Shown here: positions 16,384-25,258 of the stretch, piece by piece
Layout: every line of letters starts with the position of its first letter
Numbering within the stretch: the stretch's first letter is position 1
DNA from: Lachnospiraceae bacterium G11
GTDB taxonomy: Bacteria; Bacillota; Clostridia; Lachnospirales; Lachnospiraceae
Reading direction: 5' to 3'
DNA: 64,000 nucleotides
Assembly (NCBI GenBank): GCA_900103495.1
Contig: FMWZ01000004.1
Coordinates: 310,001-374,000, forward strand
Position numbers and translations under genes: made by a program
The notes under the pieces: model-generated
Seen by the model: the letters and a program-made list of their open reading frames with translations, nothing else
The model's database searches: none
Told to the model about the DNA's origin: nothing

Positions 16384-18306
16384 ATGTCTAATAGTTCAAC
16401 TTATAATGCTTCCAATATAACCGTACTTGAGGGCCTGGAGGCCGTCAGAAGACGACCCGGAATGTATATCGGAAGTGTTTCCACAAAGGGTTTGAACCAT
16501 CTTATATATGAGATTGTCGACAACGCAGTGGATGAGCATTTGGCAGGCTATTGCACCAAGATTTCCGTAATTTTGGAGGCTGATGGCACCTGCACAGTTG
16601 TCGATAACGGTCGAGGTATCCCCATTGATATGCATGAGAAAGGGGTAAGTGCAGAGCGTATTGTATTTACAACCCTTCATGCAGGCGGTAAATTTGATGA
16701 TTCTGCGTACAAAACAAGCGGTGGTCTACACGGTGTAGGCTCATCGGTTGTTAACGCGCTGTCCACTCATTTGACTGTTACAGTTAAGAAGAACGGACAG
16801 ATTTCCAGAGATACATATGAAAGGGGTATTCCCACAACAAAGCTGGAAAATGGTCTTTTGCCCGTCATCGGCAAGACCAGAGAGACAGGAACCACCATTA
16901 ATTTCCTGCCTGACGATACAATCTTTGACAAGACCAGATTTAAAGAGGATGAGGTTAAGAGCCGTCTTCATGAGACAGCTTACCTTAATCCCAAACTTAC
17001 AATTCATTTTGAGGACAGACGTAAGGAAGAGCCCGAAATCATTGATTATTCAGAGCCTGAAGGAATTAAAGGCTTCGTAAAGGATCTGAATAAGACCAAG
17101 GAAGCTCTCCATGATGTTGTGTCTTTTAGCGGCGTCAGCGACGGAATTGAAGTTGAGGTTGCTTTTCAGTATGTAAATGAGTTCCAGGAGATGGTTTATG
17201 GCTTCTGTAACAATATTTACAACTCTGAAGGCGGAACTCATTTAACAGGCTTTAAGACCCAGTTTACAAACGTTATCAATACCTATGCCAGAGAATTGGG
17301 CGTTCTTAAGGACAAAGATGCCAACTTTACAGGTGCCGATGTTCGAAACGGCATGACGGCTGTAGTATCAATTAAGCATCCCGACCCCAGATTTGAAGGA
17401 CAGACCAAGACTAAGCTTGACAACCAGGATGCAACCAAGGTTGTTTCCAAGATAACAGGCGATGAGGTTGTAAGATATTTTGACAGAAACCTGGATGATT
17501 TAAAGGCTATTATTTCCTGCGCCGAGAAATCTGCAAAGATTCGAAAGACAGAAGAGAAGGCCAAGACCAATATGCTTACCAAGTCAAAGTATTCCTTTGA
17601 TTCCAACGGTAAGCTGGCAAACTGCGAGTCTAAGGATGCCAAAAAGTGCGAAATCTTCATCGTAGAGGGTGATTCCGCCGGTGGCTCCGCAAAGACAGCC
17701 AGAAACAGAATGTATCAGGCCATTCTTCCCATAAGAGGTAAGATTCTTAACGTTGAGAAAGCAAGTATCGACAAGGTTCTTGCAAACGCCGAAATCAAGA
17801 CCATGATTAATGCCTTTGGATGCGGCTTTTCCGAAGGATACGGCAATGATTTTGACATCACAAAGCTTCGCTATGACAAGATTATTATTATGGCGGATGC
17901 CGACGTGGATGGAGCTCATATCTCCACACTTTTGCTTACTTTATTCTACAGATTTATGCCTGAACTGATTTCAGAGGGTCATGTATATATTGCCATGCCT
18001 CCTCTTTATAAAGCTATGCCTTCAAAGGGTGAAGAGGAGTACCTTTATGATGACAAGGCTCTTGAGAAATACAGAGCAACTCACAAAGGTTCCTTTACTT
18101 TGCAAAGATACAAAGGTCTGGGTGAGATGGATGCCGAACAGCTTTGGGAAACAACCCTTGATCCTGAAAGACGAATGCTTAAACTTGTGGAAATAGAAGA
18201 TGCAAGAATGGCTAACGAGGTAACGGAGCTTCTTATGGGTACGGAGGTTCCTCCCAGAAAAGCCTTTATTTATGAACATGCCTGCGATGCAGAACTTGAC
18301 GTATAG
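16384..18306 (+). CDS. parE: Type IIA DNA topoisomerase subunit B (topoisomerase IV ParE / gyrase B-like)
   Basis: 640 residues with a GHKL ATPase domain (EIVDNAVDEH, VVDNGRGIP, GGLHGVGSSVVNAL), transducer domain, and TOPRIM domain (FIVEGDSAGGSAKTARNR, MADADVDGAHI) ending in the QRYKGLGEM and IYEHA segments. It pairs with the A subunit 17 bases downstream. Gyrase and topoisomerase IV B subunits cannot be told apart safely by eye; I call ParE because the main gyrAB pair of Firmicutes usually lies near dnaA and recF, and the partner A subunit shows no GyrA box. The start follows an AGAGAGGG at 16376-16373 region, about ten bases upstream. Confidence 0.8.
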   Translation: MSNSSTYNASNITVLEGLEAVRRRPGMYIGSVSTKGLNHLIYEIVDNAVDEHLAGYCTKISVILEADGTCTVVDNGRGIPIDMHEKGVSAERIVFTTLHAGGKFDDSAYKTSGGLHGVGSSVVNALSTHLTVTVKKNGQISRDTYERGIPTTKLENGLLPVIGKTRETGTTINFLPDDTIFDKTRFKEDEVKSRLHETAYLNPKLTIHFEDRRKEEPEIIDYSEPEGIKGFVKDLNKTKEALHDVVSFSGVSDGIEVEVAFQYVNEFQEMVYGFCNNIYNSEGGTHLTGFKTQFTNVINTYARELGVLKDKDANFTGADVRNGMTAVVSIKHPDPRFEGQTKTKLDNQDATKVVSKITGDEVVRYFDRNLDDLKAIISCAEKSAKIRKTEEKAKTNMLTKSKYSFDSNGKLANCESKDAKKCEIFIVEGDSAGGSAKTARNRMYQAILPIRGKILNVEKASIDKVLANAEIKTMINAFGCGFSEGYGNDFDITKLRYDKIIIMADADVDGAHISTLLLTLFYRFMPELISEGHVYIAMPPLYKAMPSKGEEEYLYDDKALEKYRATHKGSFTLQRYKGLGEMDAEQLWETTLDPERRMLKLVEIEDARMANEVTELLMGTEVPPRKAFIYEHACDAELDV

Positions 18307-18322
18307 GAACGGTAATTAAGAA

Positions 18323-20566
18323 ATGGATGAAACCAGAATAATCAAAACCGAATACTCCGAGGTAATGGAGAAGTCATATATTGATTATGCCATGAGTGTA
18401 ATCATTGCCCGAGCTTTACCGGATTCACGAGACGGATTAAAGCCTGTTCAGAGACGTACTCTTTATGACATGTATGAACTGGGCATCAGATATGATAAAC
18501 CCTACAGAAAAAGCGCGCGTATCGTGGGTGATACAATGGGTAAATATCATCCCCACGGTGACAGCTCAATTTACGATTCCCTGGTGGTTATGTCCCAGGA
18601 TTTTAAAAAGGGTATGGCCCTCGTAGACGGACACGGTAACTTCGGCAATATCGAAGGTGACGGTGCCGCTGCAATGCGTTATACCGAGGCCAGACTTCAG
18701 AAGGTGACTCAGGAAGCATTTCTTGGTGATCTCGACAAGGACGTGGTTGATTTTATTCCAAACTTTGACGAGACCGAGAAAGAGCCTTCCGTACTTCCCG
18801 TTAAGCTTCCCAATTTCCTGGTGAATGGTTCCGAAGGTATTGCCGTTGGTATGGTAACAAGTACTCCGCCTCATAATCTTGGTGAAGTAATTGATGCCAC
18901 CAAAGCGTATATGCTCAATGAAGACATCACTAACAAAGAGCTGATGCGTTATATTAAAGGACCTGATTTCCCTACAGGTGGAATTGTAATAAATCAGGAT
19001 GAACTTCTTGAAATATATGAAACCGGCGTGGGCAAAATCAAGCTTCGCGGCAAGGTTGAAATCGAAAAAGGAAAAGCCGGCAAAACAAACGTTGTAATTA
19101 CCGAAATTCCATATACCATGATAGGTGCCAATATTGGTAAATTCTTATCTGATGTTGCCGCTTTGGCAGAGCAGAAGAAGACCACCGATATTGTTGATAT
19201 ATCAAACCAGTCTTCAAAGGAAGGTATCAGAATCGTCATCGAGCTTAAGAAAGATGCCGATACTGAGAACTTCGTCAACATGCTTTACAAGAAGACCAGG
19301 CTTGAAGATACCTTTGGCGTAAACATGCTTGCCATTTCTCACGGAAGACCTGAGACCATGAGCCTTAAGCAGATTATCAAGGACTCCGTTGACTTCCAGT
19401 TTGAGATAAACACCAGAAAGTATAATTACCTTCTCAAGAAGGAACTTGAGAAAAAAGAGATACAGGAAGGCTTGATTAAAGCCTGCAATGTTATTGACCT
19501 GATCATAGAAATTCTTCGCGGCAGTAAAGACAGAAATATGGCCAAGGCCTGTCTCGTTGAAGGCAAAACTGAAGGAATCAAATTTAAATCAAAAGAATCC
19601 AAGATTATGGCTGCCCAGCTTCTTTTCTCCGAAGCTCAGGCCAACGCCATTCTTGAGATGCGTTTATACAAGTTAATAGGTCTTGAAATTGATGCTCTTA
19701 TTAAAGAGCACGAGGAGACCTGCGCCAACATTTACAGATATGAGGATATTCTTGACCGCAAGGGCAGCATGGCTCAGGTAATTATGAATGAGCTGGATGC
19801 CATCAAGAAAGAGTACGGCAGGAAGAGACTTACCCTTATCGAAAATGCCGAAGAGGCTGTATACGAAGAGCGCAAAATTGAGGAGGCTGATGTTTACTTC
19901 CTTATGGATCGCTTCGGATATGCCAAGACCGTGGATGTGGCAACTTACGAGAGAAACAAGGAAACCATTGAAGATGAATTCAAATTCGTCTTCATGTGCA
20001 AGAACACAGGTAAGGTTTGCATCTTCACTAACAAGGGACAGGTACACACATTTAAGGTACTTGATTTACCCATGGGCAAGTTAAGAGACAAGGGCGTTCC
20101 CATCGATAATGTATCCAACTTCTCCACATCCAAAGAAGACGTGGTGCTTTTAACAAGTCAGTCCGACCTGAATCTTTACAGACTGTTGTTTGTAACCAAG
20201 AAGTCCATGATGAAGGTGGTTGACGGCGGTGAATTTGATGTTAGCAAGAGAACAATTGCCGGCACCAAATTTATGGATGATGAGGATGAAGTACTTTCTG
20301 TTGAAATCTTAAAAGAACAGAAAAATATAATTTTACAGACCAAAGAAGGATATTTCCTGCGCTTTGCCGTTGATGAAATACCCATGAAGAAGAAAAATGC
20401 CATAGGTGTAAGAGGCATGAAACTTGGAGACAAAGACCATGTTGAGGCTGTTTATTACACCTTGAATACAGTTGACAAAACCATTGATTACAAAGGACGC
20501 ACCTTGGAACTTAACAAGCTTAAACTTGGCAGAAGAGATTCCAAGGGTGTAAAGGTAAGAGCATGA
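18323..20566 (+). CDS. parC: Type IIA DNA topoisomerase subunit A (topoisomerase IV ParC / gyrase A-like)
   Basis: 747 residues. The breakage-reunion domain holds the catalytic tyrosine Tyr120 in AMRYTEARL, the quinolone-pocket helix HPHGDSSIYD and SRDGLKPVQRR. The C-terminal domain is a beta-pinwheel of several degenerate blades (VCIFTNKGQVHTFKV, LLFVTKKSMMKVVDG, IILQTKEGYFLRFAV). I find no QRRGGKG-type GyrA box, the element needed for DNA wrapping and negative supercoiling, so decatenation/relaxation (ParC-like) is the better guess. It lies in one operon with the B subunit; its last four bases ATGA overlap the rsmD start. Confidence 0.82.
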   Translation: MDETRIIKTEYSEVMEKSYIDYAMSVIIARALPDSRDGLKPVQRRTLYDMYELGIRYDKPYRKSARIVGDTMGKYHPHGDSSIYDSLVVMSQDFKKGMALVDGHGNFGNIEGDGAAAMRYTEARLQKVTQEAFLGDLDKDVVDFIPNFDETEKEPSVLPVKLPNFLVNGSEGIAVGMVTSTPPHNLGEVIDATKAYMLNEDITNKELMRYIKGPDFPTGGIVINQDELLEIYETGVGKIKLRGKVEIEKGKAGKTNVVITEIPYTMIGANIGKFLSDVAALAEQKKTTDIVDISNQSSKEGIRIVIELKKDADTENFVNMLYKKTRLEDTFGVNMLAISHGRPETMSLKQIIKDSVDFQFEINTRKYNYLLKKELEKKEIQEGLIKACNVIDLIIEILRGSKDRNMAKACLVEGKTEGIKFKSKESKIMAAQLLFSEAQANAILEMRLYKLIGLEIDALIKEHEETCANIYRYEDILDRKGSMAQVIMNELDAIKKEYGRKRLTLIENAEEAVYEERKIEEADVYFLMDRFGYAKTVDVATYERNKETIEDEFKFVFMCKNTGKVCIFTNKGQVHTFKVLDLPMGKLRDKGVPIDNVSNFSTSKEDVVLLTSQSDLNLYRLLFVTKKSMMKVVDGGEFDVSKRTIAGTKFMDDEDEVLSVEILKEQKNIILQTKEGYFLRFAVDEIPMKKKNAIGVRGMKLGDKDHVEAVYYTLNTVDKTIDYKGRTLELNKLKLGRRDSKGVKVRA

Positions 20567-21111
20567 GAGTAATAGCAGGCAGAGCCCGCAGCATGCCATT
20601 AAAGGCTCCCAAATCATTAAATACAAGGCCAACCACTGACAGGATTAAAGAAACTCTTTTTAATATTCTTCAGGGTGATATTCAGGGCTCGGTATTTGTT
20701 GATGTATTTTCCGGCAGCGGCGGCATAGGAATTGAAGCCTTAAGCAGAGGAGCAAAAAGAGCATATTTTATTGAGAATGAAAAGGAAGCTTTAGGCTGCA
20801 TAACAGACAACCTTCATTTCACAAAGTATGAGAATCAGGGCATAATTCTTAAGCAGGATGCTCTCAGTGCTTTATCAGTTTTGAACGAGAAGGAAGTTGA
20901 CATTATTTTCATGGATCCTCCTTATGGAGAAGGACTAGAAAAGAAGGCTTTGGAAATTCTTTCTTCCGCGTCTTATGTAACGGAAGATACCATGATTATT
21001 ATTGAATCCGATCTTAATACAGATTTTGGATATGTTAAAGAACTTGGTTTTGATATTTACAGAGAGAAAACCTATAAAACAAACCGACATTTATTTATCA
21101 GGAAAATTTGA
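20563..21111 (+). CDS. rsmD: 16S rRNA (guanine(966)-N2)-methyltransferase RsmD
   Basis: 182 residues, the usual length. It methylates G966 of 16S rRNA in the assembled small subunit. Starts with the family motif MRVIAGRARSMPLKAP and has RPTTDRIKETLFNIL, the SAM-binding motif VDVFSGSGGIGIEAL and the catalytic DPPY in IIFMDPPYGEG. ATGA overlap with the upstream topoisomerase gene and the directly following coaD place it in the same operon; rsmD-coaD is a conserved pair. Confidence 0.94.
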   Translation: MRVIAGRARSMPLKAPKSLNTRPTTDRIKETLFNILQGDIQGSVFVDVFSGSGGIGIEALSRGAKRAYFIENEKEALGCITDNLHFTKYENQGIILKQDALSALSVLNEKEVDIIFMDPPYGEGLEKKALEILSSASYVTEDTMIIIESDLNTDFGYVKELGFDIYREKTYKTNRHLFIRKI

Positions 21112-21126
21112 AAAGAGGTAGCTATT

Positions 21127-21606
21127 ATGAAATCAGCCTTTTATCCCGGAAGCTTTGATCCCATGACACTGGGACACCTGGACATAATTAAAAGAGCTGC
21201 GGGAATTTTCGATGAATTGCACGTCGTTGTGATGCACAACAAGGGCAAGAGCGCATTGTTTTCTGTAGAGGAACGTGTTAATATACTAAAGGAAGCAACT
21301 AAGGATTTGGACAATATTGTCATCGAATCTTTTGCGGGATTGACCATCGATTATGCCAAGAAGAAAAACATTCATGTGGCAATAAGAGGATTGCGAGCAA
21401 TCACCGATTTTGAATATGAATTACAATTTGCACAGACCAACTCAAAGCTGTCAGATGGATTTTTGGACACCATGTTCTTAACAACCAGTCTGGAATATGC
21501 TTACTTAAGCTCCAGCACGGTTAAGGAAATTGCCAGCTTTGGCGGTGATATTGCTCAGTGTGTTCCGGATTTTGTTGTTCCTTTGATTTATGATAAATAC
21601 AAATGA
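21127..21606 (+). CDS. coaD: Phosphopantetheine adenylyltransferase CoaD
   Basis: 159 residues. Transfers AMP to 4'-phosphopantetheine in coenzyme A synthesis. The nucleotidyltransferase start [17 protein letters not shown] includes the T-x-G-H motif (14-17); [19 protein letters not shown] and the [15 protein letters not shown] motif are intact. AGAGGTA precedes the ATG. It follows rsmD by 15 bases and is followed by a coiled-coil protein gene that often accompanies coaD in Clostridia. Confidence 0.95.
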   Translation: MKSAFYPGSFDPMTLGHLDIIKRAAGIFDELHVVVMHNKGKSALFSVEERVNILKEATKDLDNIVIESFAGLTIDYAKKKNIHVAIRGLRAITDFEYELQFAQTNSKLSDGFLDTMFLTTSLEYAYLSSSTVKEIASFGGDIAQCVPDFVVPLIYDKYK

Positions 21607-21639
21607 TTTTATCATTAAATAATAAGCGAGGATAGATAA

Positions 21640-22284
21640 ATGCCCGTACCTAACAGTAGTATAGAGAATGCAATTAAGGAAATAGAAGACTATATAGCAA
21701 GCTGCAAATACCAGGCTTTTTCAAGCACCAAGATTGTTGTTGATAAGGAAAATATCGATGACTTAATCAGTGAACTCAGAAAGAAAACACCCGAGGAAAT
21801 CAGAAGATATCAGAAGATTATCAGTAACAGAGATGCTATTTTGGAAGATGCCCGTTCAAAGGCTGAAACCCTCATTAATGAAGCAACCGTCCACACTAAT
21901 GAGCTTATTAATGAGCATGAAATCATGAAACAGGCCTATGATCAGGCTAACCGTGTGGTTTCCATGGCATCGGCACAGGCTCAGCAGATTCTCGACAATG
22001 CAACCAACGAAGCTAACAGTCTTAGAATCGCCGCCATGCAGTATATGGATGATATGCTTGCACATATTGAAGAGGTATTAACCGGATCAGCTCAGGCAGC
22101 TGCCACAAACTATGAGAGTCTTGTTAATTCTCTGAACGAATACAGAGAGGTTGTTATTTCCAACAGAAACGAATTACATCCTCAGCCTGAACCGGAACCT
22201 ACAATTGAACCGGATCCTGATTTGACCATCACAGGTCCTATTGATATTCCTGAGAAAAAGAAGGATGGCATAAGTCTTATTTAA
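21640..22284 (+). CDS. Coiled-coil protein (DivIVA / V-ATPase subunit H-like), function unknown
   Basis: 214 residues. The N-terminus (IENAIKEIEDYIASCKYQAFSSTKIVVDKENIDDLISEL) resembles proteins found next to coaD in Clostridia, often called 'ATPase' or V-type ATPase subunit H-like because of the long Ala/Glu-rich coiled coil (about 55-170: EDARSKAETLINEA, ASAQAQQILDNATNEA). The C-terminal tail is a Pro-Glu-rich segment (PEPEPTIEPDPD). No enzyme motif is present, and I infer a scaffolding role, perhaps at the membrane or pole as in DivIVA-like proteins. A terminator ends the operon directly after it. Confidence 0.7.
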   Translation: MPVPNSSIENAIKEIEDYIASCKYQAFSSTKIVVDKENIDDLISELRKKTPEEIRRYQKIISNRDAILEDARSKAETLINEATVHTNELINEHEIMKQAYDQANRVVSMASAQAQQILDNATNEANSLRIAAMQYMDDMLAHIEEVLTGSAQAAATNYESLVNSLNEYREVVISNRNELHPQPEPEPTIEPDPDLTITGPIDIPEKKKDGISLI

Positions 22285-22293
22285 TGAAATTAC

Positions 22294-22326
22294 TAAGCAG
22301 ATTCCTTTCGGAGTCTGCTTATTTTT
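22294..22326 (+). terminator. Rho-independent terminator after the coaD operon
   Basis: A 12-bp stem TAAGCAGATTCC / GGAGTCTGCTTA (one G-U pair) with a TTTC loop and a run of five T. Confidence 0.92.
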
Positions 22327-22353
22327 CGCCAGATTATAAAGTGGGATTGATAT

Positions 22354-23061
22354 ATGCTTGTAAGACTTGATAAATGGTTAAGCGAGAAATCCTCCCTTAC
22401 CAGAAGTGAAGCAAAGGATGCCTTGAAGAAGGGGAAGGTTTTGGTTAATGGCCAAACTGCCAAAGACCCTTCACTTAAACTGAATACCGATTCCGATGAA
22501 GTAATTCTTGATGGAAATAAGCTAATATATGAAAAGAATGTATATTTTGTTCTGAATAAACCCGCCGGTTTTGTTACATCCACATCTGATTCTGATGGAG
22601 TTAACGTTATGTCCTTGCTTAAGGGTGAGGTTACAAAGAATCTTTTCCCGGTTGGCAGGCTTGATAAGGACACAGAGGGGCTTTTGCTTATTACGGATGA
22701 CGGAGAATTGGCTCACAGACTTTTGTCACCTAAAAAACATGTCAAAAAGACTTACTATGTGGAATGCCAAAAGAGTATCAGCGATTTTGATATGGATATT
22801 TTAAGAAACGGTGTTGATATAGGTGATGATACACCTACAAAGGAAGCCGAGGTAACACGTATAGATGGTAAAATCATAAATCTCTCCATTACCGAAGGAA
22901 GATTCCATCAGGTAAAAAGAATGTTGGAGGCTGTTGACAACAAGGTTGTTTATTTGAAAAGGCTTTCATTCGGAAACCTTGTTCTTGAAGACCTTGGTAT
23001 TAATCCCGGTGAATACAGAAAGCTTAACTCAAGTGAAATAGATATATTAAAGAGGTCATAA
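22354..23061 (+). CDS. rsuA: 16S rRNA pseudouridine synthase, RsuA/RluB/E/F family
   Basis: 235 residues. An N-terminal S4 RNA-binding domain (VRLDKWLSEKSSLTRSEAKDALKKGKVLVNG) is followed by the synthase domain with the catalytic Asp104 in GRLDKDTEG, and FHQVKRM near the C-terminus. The likely product isomerises U516 of 16S rRNA (RsuA type), although RluB/E/F-type targets cannot be excluded by eye. It starts a run with a membrane protein and a second pseudouridine synthase, spaced by one to three bases. Confidence 0.88.
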   Translation: MLVRLDKWLSEKSSLTRSEAKDALKKGKVLVNGQTAKDPSLKLNTDSDEVILDGNKLIYEKNVYFVLNKPAGFVTSTSDSDGVNVMSLLKGEVTKNLFPVGRLDKDTEGLLLITDDGELAHRLLSPKKHVKKTYYVECQKSISDFDMDILRNGVDIGDDTPTKEAEVTRIDGKIINLSITEGRFHQVKRMLEAVDNKVVYLKRLSFGNLVLEDLGINPGEYRKLNSSEIDILKRS

Positions 23062-23062
23062 A

Positions 23063-23650
23063 ATGAATTTGTTAAAAAGAATGTTTTCTGCCGATAGCTT
23101 TAAGGGGCAGCAAAACTATATAGCTAATCAAAAGAAGGCAGAGATACTTAAAACCATATTATTGTTTGCAGTATCTGCTTCATTGTTTATCGCAGGATAC
23201 ATTACTACAGGTTCCAGGAAGAACCTTTTATCCATTGTGGCGGTGCTTGGATGTCTTCCCACCTGTAAAAGCGCGGTAAACATGATTATGTTTCTAAGGT
23301 TTAAATCGGCTCCTTCAGGGCTTGTTTCAAAGATTCAGGAATCGGTTGGAAGCTTGTATGAGCTGTATGACAATGTTTTTACCACCTATGAGAAGACCTA
23401 TGTTGTTTACCATATGGTATTCAGACAGAACAATCTTTGCGGCCTGGTAAAAGAGGGAACTGATATTGCAAAGCTCACAACACATATAGATGAAAAACTC
23501 AAAGTCGGCGGTCATAAAGGAATCACAGTCAAACTTTTTGACAAGGAAGATAAATATATTGAGAGACTGATAAGTCTTAATCAACTGGAACCCGATAATG
23601 ATAACAGACCTGAGGAAGTTTTAAACACTGTAAAGGCTATTTGTTTGTAG
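23063..23650 (+). CDS. Conserved membrane protein of unknown function
   Basis: 195 residues. A basic amphipathic N-terminus is followed by two membrane segments (about 29-48 ILLFAVSASLFIAGYI and 54-76) separated by a very short turn, then a soluble C-terminal domain of about 115 residues with VYHMVFRQNNLCGLVKEG and HIDEKLKVGGHKGITVKLFD. I do not recognise a functional family. It lies one base after the rsuA-type gene and three bases before an RluA-type gene, so it is co-expressed with two RNA-modifying enzymes, but nothing in the sequence shows RNA binding. Confidence 0.6.
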   Translation: MNLLKRMFSADSFKGQQNYIANQKKAEILKTILLFAVSASLFIAGYITTGSRKNLLSIVAVLGCLPTCKSAVNMIMFLRFKSAPSGLVSKIQESVGSLYELYDNVFTTYEKTYVVYHMVFRQNNLCGLVKEGTDIAKLTTHIDEKLKVGGHKGITVKLFDKEDKYIERLISLNQLEPDNDNRPEEVLNTVKAICL

Positions 23651-23653
23651 ATT

Positions 23654-24640
23654 ATGCGAAGACTTGACATAAACAATTCTAATGAAGGAGGAAGGCTTGA
23701 CAAAATGCTTATTAAGCATTTGCCTAAAGCTGCGCCCTCCTTTATTTATAAGATGCTAAGGAAAAAAAATATCACTTTAAACGGTAAAAAGGCTATTGGT
23801 AATGAGCTTCTTAAGTCCGGAGATTATATAGAAATATTCTTTTCTGATGTAACCTATGATAAATTTAGGGGAACAGTCCACGGAAAACCGGATGTTTCTT
23901 CATATGTAGATGCTTATTCCGAATTAAAAGGGATTAAGGTCATTTATGAAGATGAAGACGTGGTATTTTTAAATAAGCCCATTGGAGTTCTTTCTCAAAA
24001 GGCCACAGAATCCGATTCTTCATTAAACGAATGGCTTATCGGCTATCTTTTGGAAAAAGGAAAGATCTCGGCCGAATCCCTTAGAGATTTTAAACCTTCG
24101 GTGTGCAATCGCCTTGACAGAAATACTGCAGGCATTGTTTTGTGTTCCAAGTCCTTAAAGGGCTCCAGAGCTTTATCGGGTCTTATTAAGGACAGGAAGC
24201 TTGATAAATACTATTTAGCGCTTGTAAAAGGAACGGGAATAAAGGAAAGTACTTTATCCGGCAATCTAAGTAAAGACAGTTCCGCCAATAAAGTTAAGGT
24301 TAAACTGGGGGATAAGGAAGAAATAAGAACTGATATTAAACCGGTATCAGATAACGGTAAGGTCACTTTAGTAGAAGCTGAACTTTTTACCGGCAAAACC
24401 CATCAGATAAGGGCCTCCCTGGCCGCATTGGGCCATCCGTTAATCGGCGATTACAAATATGGAGACAGGGTGTTAAACGACGCATTTAAGGAAGAATATG
24501 GCCTTGAAAGCCAGTTTCTGGTTTGCTATAAGGTTAAGTTTCATGAAGACACAAACGGCCTTGACGCTTTGATAAACCTTGAAATAAAGGCGGATTTACC
24601 TGTTATATTCGATGAATTGCTTAAGAAGGAGAAGCTTTAA
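23654..24640 (+). CDS. RluA family pseudouridine synthase
   Basis: 328 residues. S4-like N-terminal domain (EGGRLDKMLIKHLPKAAPSFIYKMLRKKNITLNGKK) then the catalytic core with Asp155 in CNRLDRNTAGIV and KTHQIRASLAALGHPLIGD. RluA-family enzymes modify 23S rRNA or tRNA uridines; the target of this one is not evident. The segment between S4 and core, and the insert at about 205-235, are a little unusual compared with RluD. Its stop overlaps the recU start (TAATG). Confidence 0.9.
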   Translation: MRRLDINNSNEGGRLDKMLIKHLPKAAPSFIYKMLRKKNITLNGKKAIGNELLKSGDYIEIFFSDVTYDKFRGTVHGKPDVSSYVDAYSELKGIKVIYEDEDVVFLNKPIGVLSQKATESDSSLNEWLIGYLLEKGKISAESLRDFKPSVCNRLDRNTAGIVLCSKSLKGSRALSGLIKDRKLDKYYLALVKGTGIKESTLSGNLSKDSSANKVKVKLGDKEEIRTDIKPVSDNGKVTLVEAELFTGKTHQIRASLAALGHPLIGDYKYGDRVLNDAFKEEYGLESQFLVCYKVKFHEDTNGLDALINLEIKADLPVIFDELLKKEKL

Positions 24641-25179
24641 TGGCTACTTGGAATTCCAGGGGACTAAGAGGTTCTACCCTTGAGGAAATGATCAACAGAA
24701 CCATAGACAAGTATAAGGAAAAGGGACTTGCTTTGATTCAAAAGGTCCCGACACCCATTACACCCATTAATATCGAGCCTTCCACAAGACATATTACATT
24801 GGCTTACTTTGACCAGAAGAGTACCGTTGACTACATCGGTGTTGTTCAGGGTATCCCGGTATGCTTTGATGCAAAAGAATGTGCAGTGGACACCTTTGCG
24901 CTTCAAAACATACATCCTCACCAGTTTGATTTTATGGAAAGATTTGAGGAGCAACGGGGAATTGCGTTTTTGATTATCTATTATTCCCATAAGGATTTGC
25001 TTTATTATCTGCCTTTCTCTGATTTGAAGAAATTCTGGAATCGAAAAGAAGAGGGGGGCAGAAAAAGCTTTCGATTTGAAGAATTGGATGAAAAGTGGAT
25101 TATAGACGCTAAATCCGGAGTGCTTGTTCCCTTCCTGGATAGCTTAAAAATTGACCTGGAATCCCGTGTTGACAATTGA
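24640..25179 (+). CDS. recU: Holliday junction resolvase RecU
   Basis: 179 residues. RecU is the Firmicute Holliday junction endonuclease. MATWNSRGLRGSTLEEMIN is the typical beginning; the metal-binding nuclease core is VDYIGVVQGIPVCFDAKEC (Asp and the D-x-K-E pair) followed by HQFDFMERFEEQRGIAFLII. It complements RuvAB encoded elsewhere in the window. The his promoter overlaps its last codons. Confidence 0.92.
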   Translation: MATWNSRGLRGSTLEEMINRTIDKYKEKGLALIQKVPTPITPINIEPSTRHITLAYFDQKSTVDYIGVVQGIPVCFDAKECAVDTFALQNIHPHQFDFMERFEEQRGIAFLIIYYSHKDLLYYLPFSDLKKFWNRKEEGGRKSFRFEELDEKWIIDAKSGVLVPFLDSLKIDLESRVDN

Positions 25180-25197
25180 TTTTATTTCCTGTATACT
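25169..25197 (+). promoter_or_regulatory. Near-consensus promoter of the histidine operon
   Basis: TTGACA (25169-25174), a 17-base spacer and TATACT (25192-25197). It overlaps the recU stop codon. Transcription would start around 25204, leaving a 55-base leader. Confidence 0.88.
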
Positions 25198-25211
25198 TCA
25201 TTTAGTTTCGC

Positions 25212-25242
25212 TTGCTACCAAATTAGCACATTAGCACGCTAA
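25212..25242 (+). repeat. Array of TTAGCA-type half-sites in the his leader (candidate operator)
   Basis: Between the -10 and the hisZ ribosome binding site lie TTGCTA (25212-25217), a perfect 8-bp tandem repeat ATTAGCAC/ATTAGCAC (25222-25237), and CGCTAA (25237-25242); TTAGC-AC-GCTAA (25231-25242) is a small palindrome. The position just downstream of the start site suits a repressor. The regulator is unknown. Confidence 0.5.
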
Positions 25243-25258
25243 AGTAAAAAGGAGAATC

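Noticed and set aside
25204-25258. T-box or CIRCE element in front of hisZ
   Set aside because: The leader is only about 55 bases, too short for a T-box, and the TTAGCAC copies lack the N9 spacing and GAGTGCTAA arm of CIRCE.
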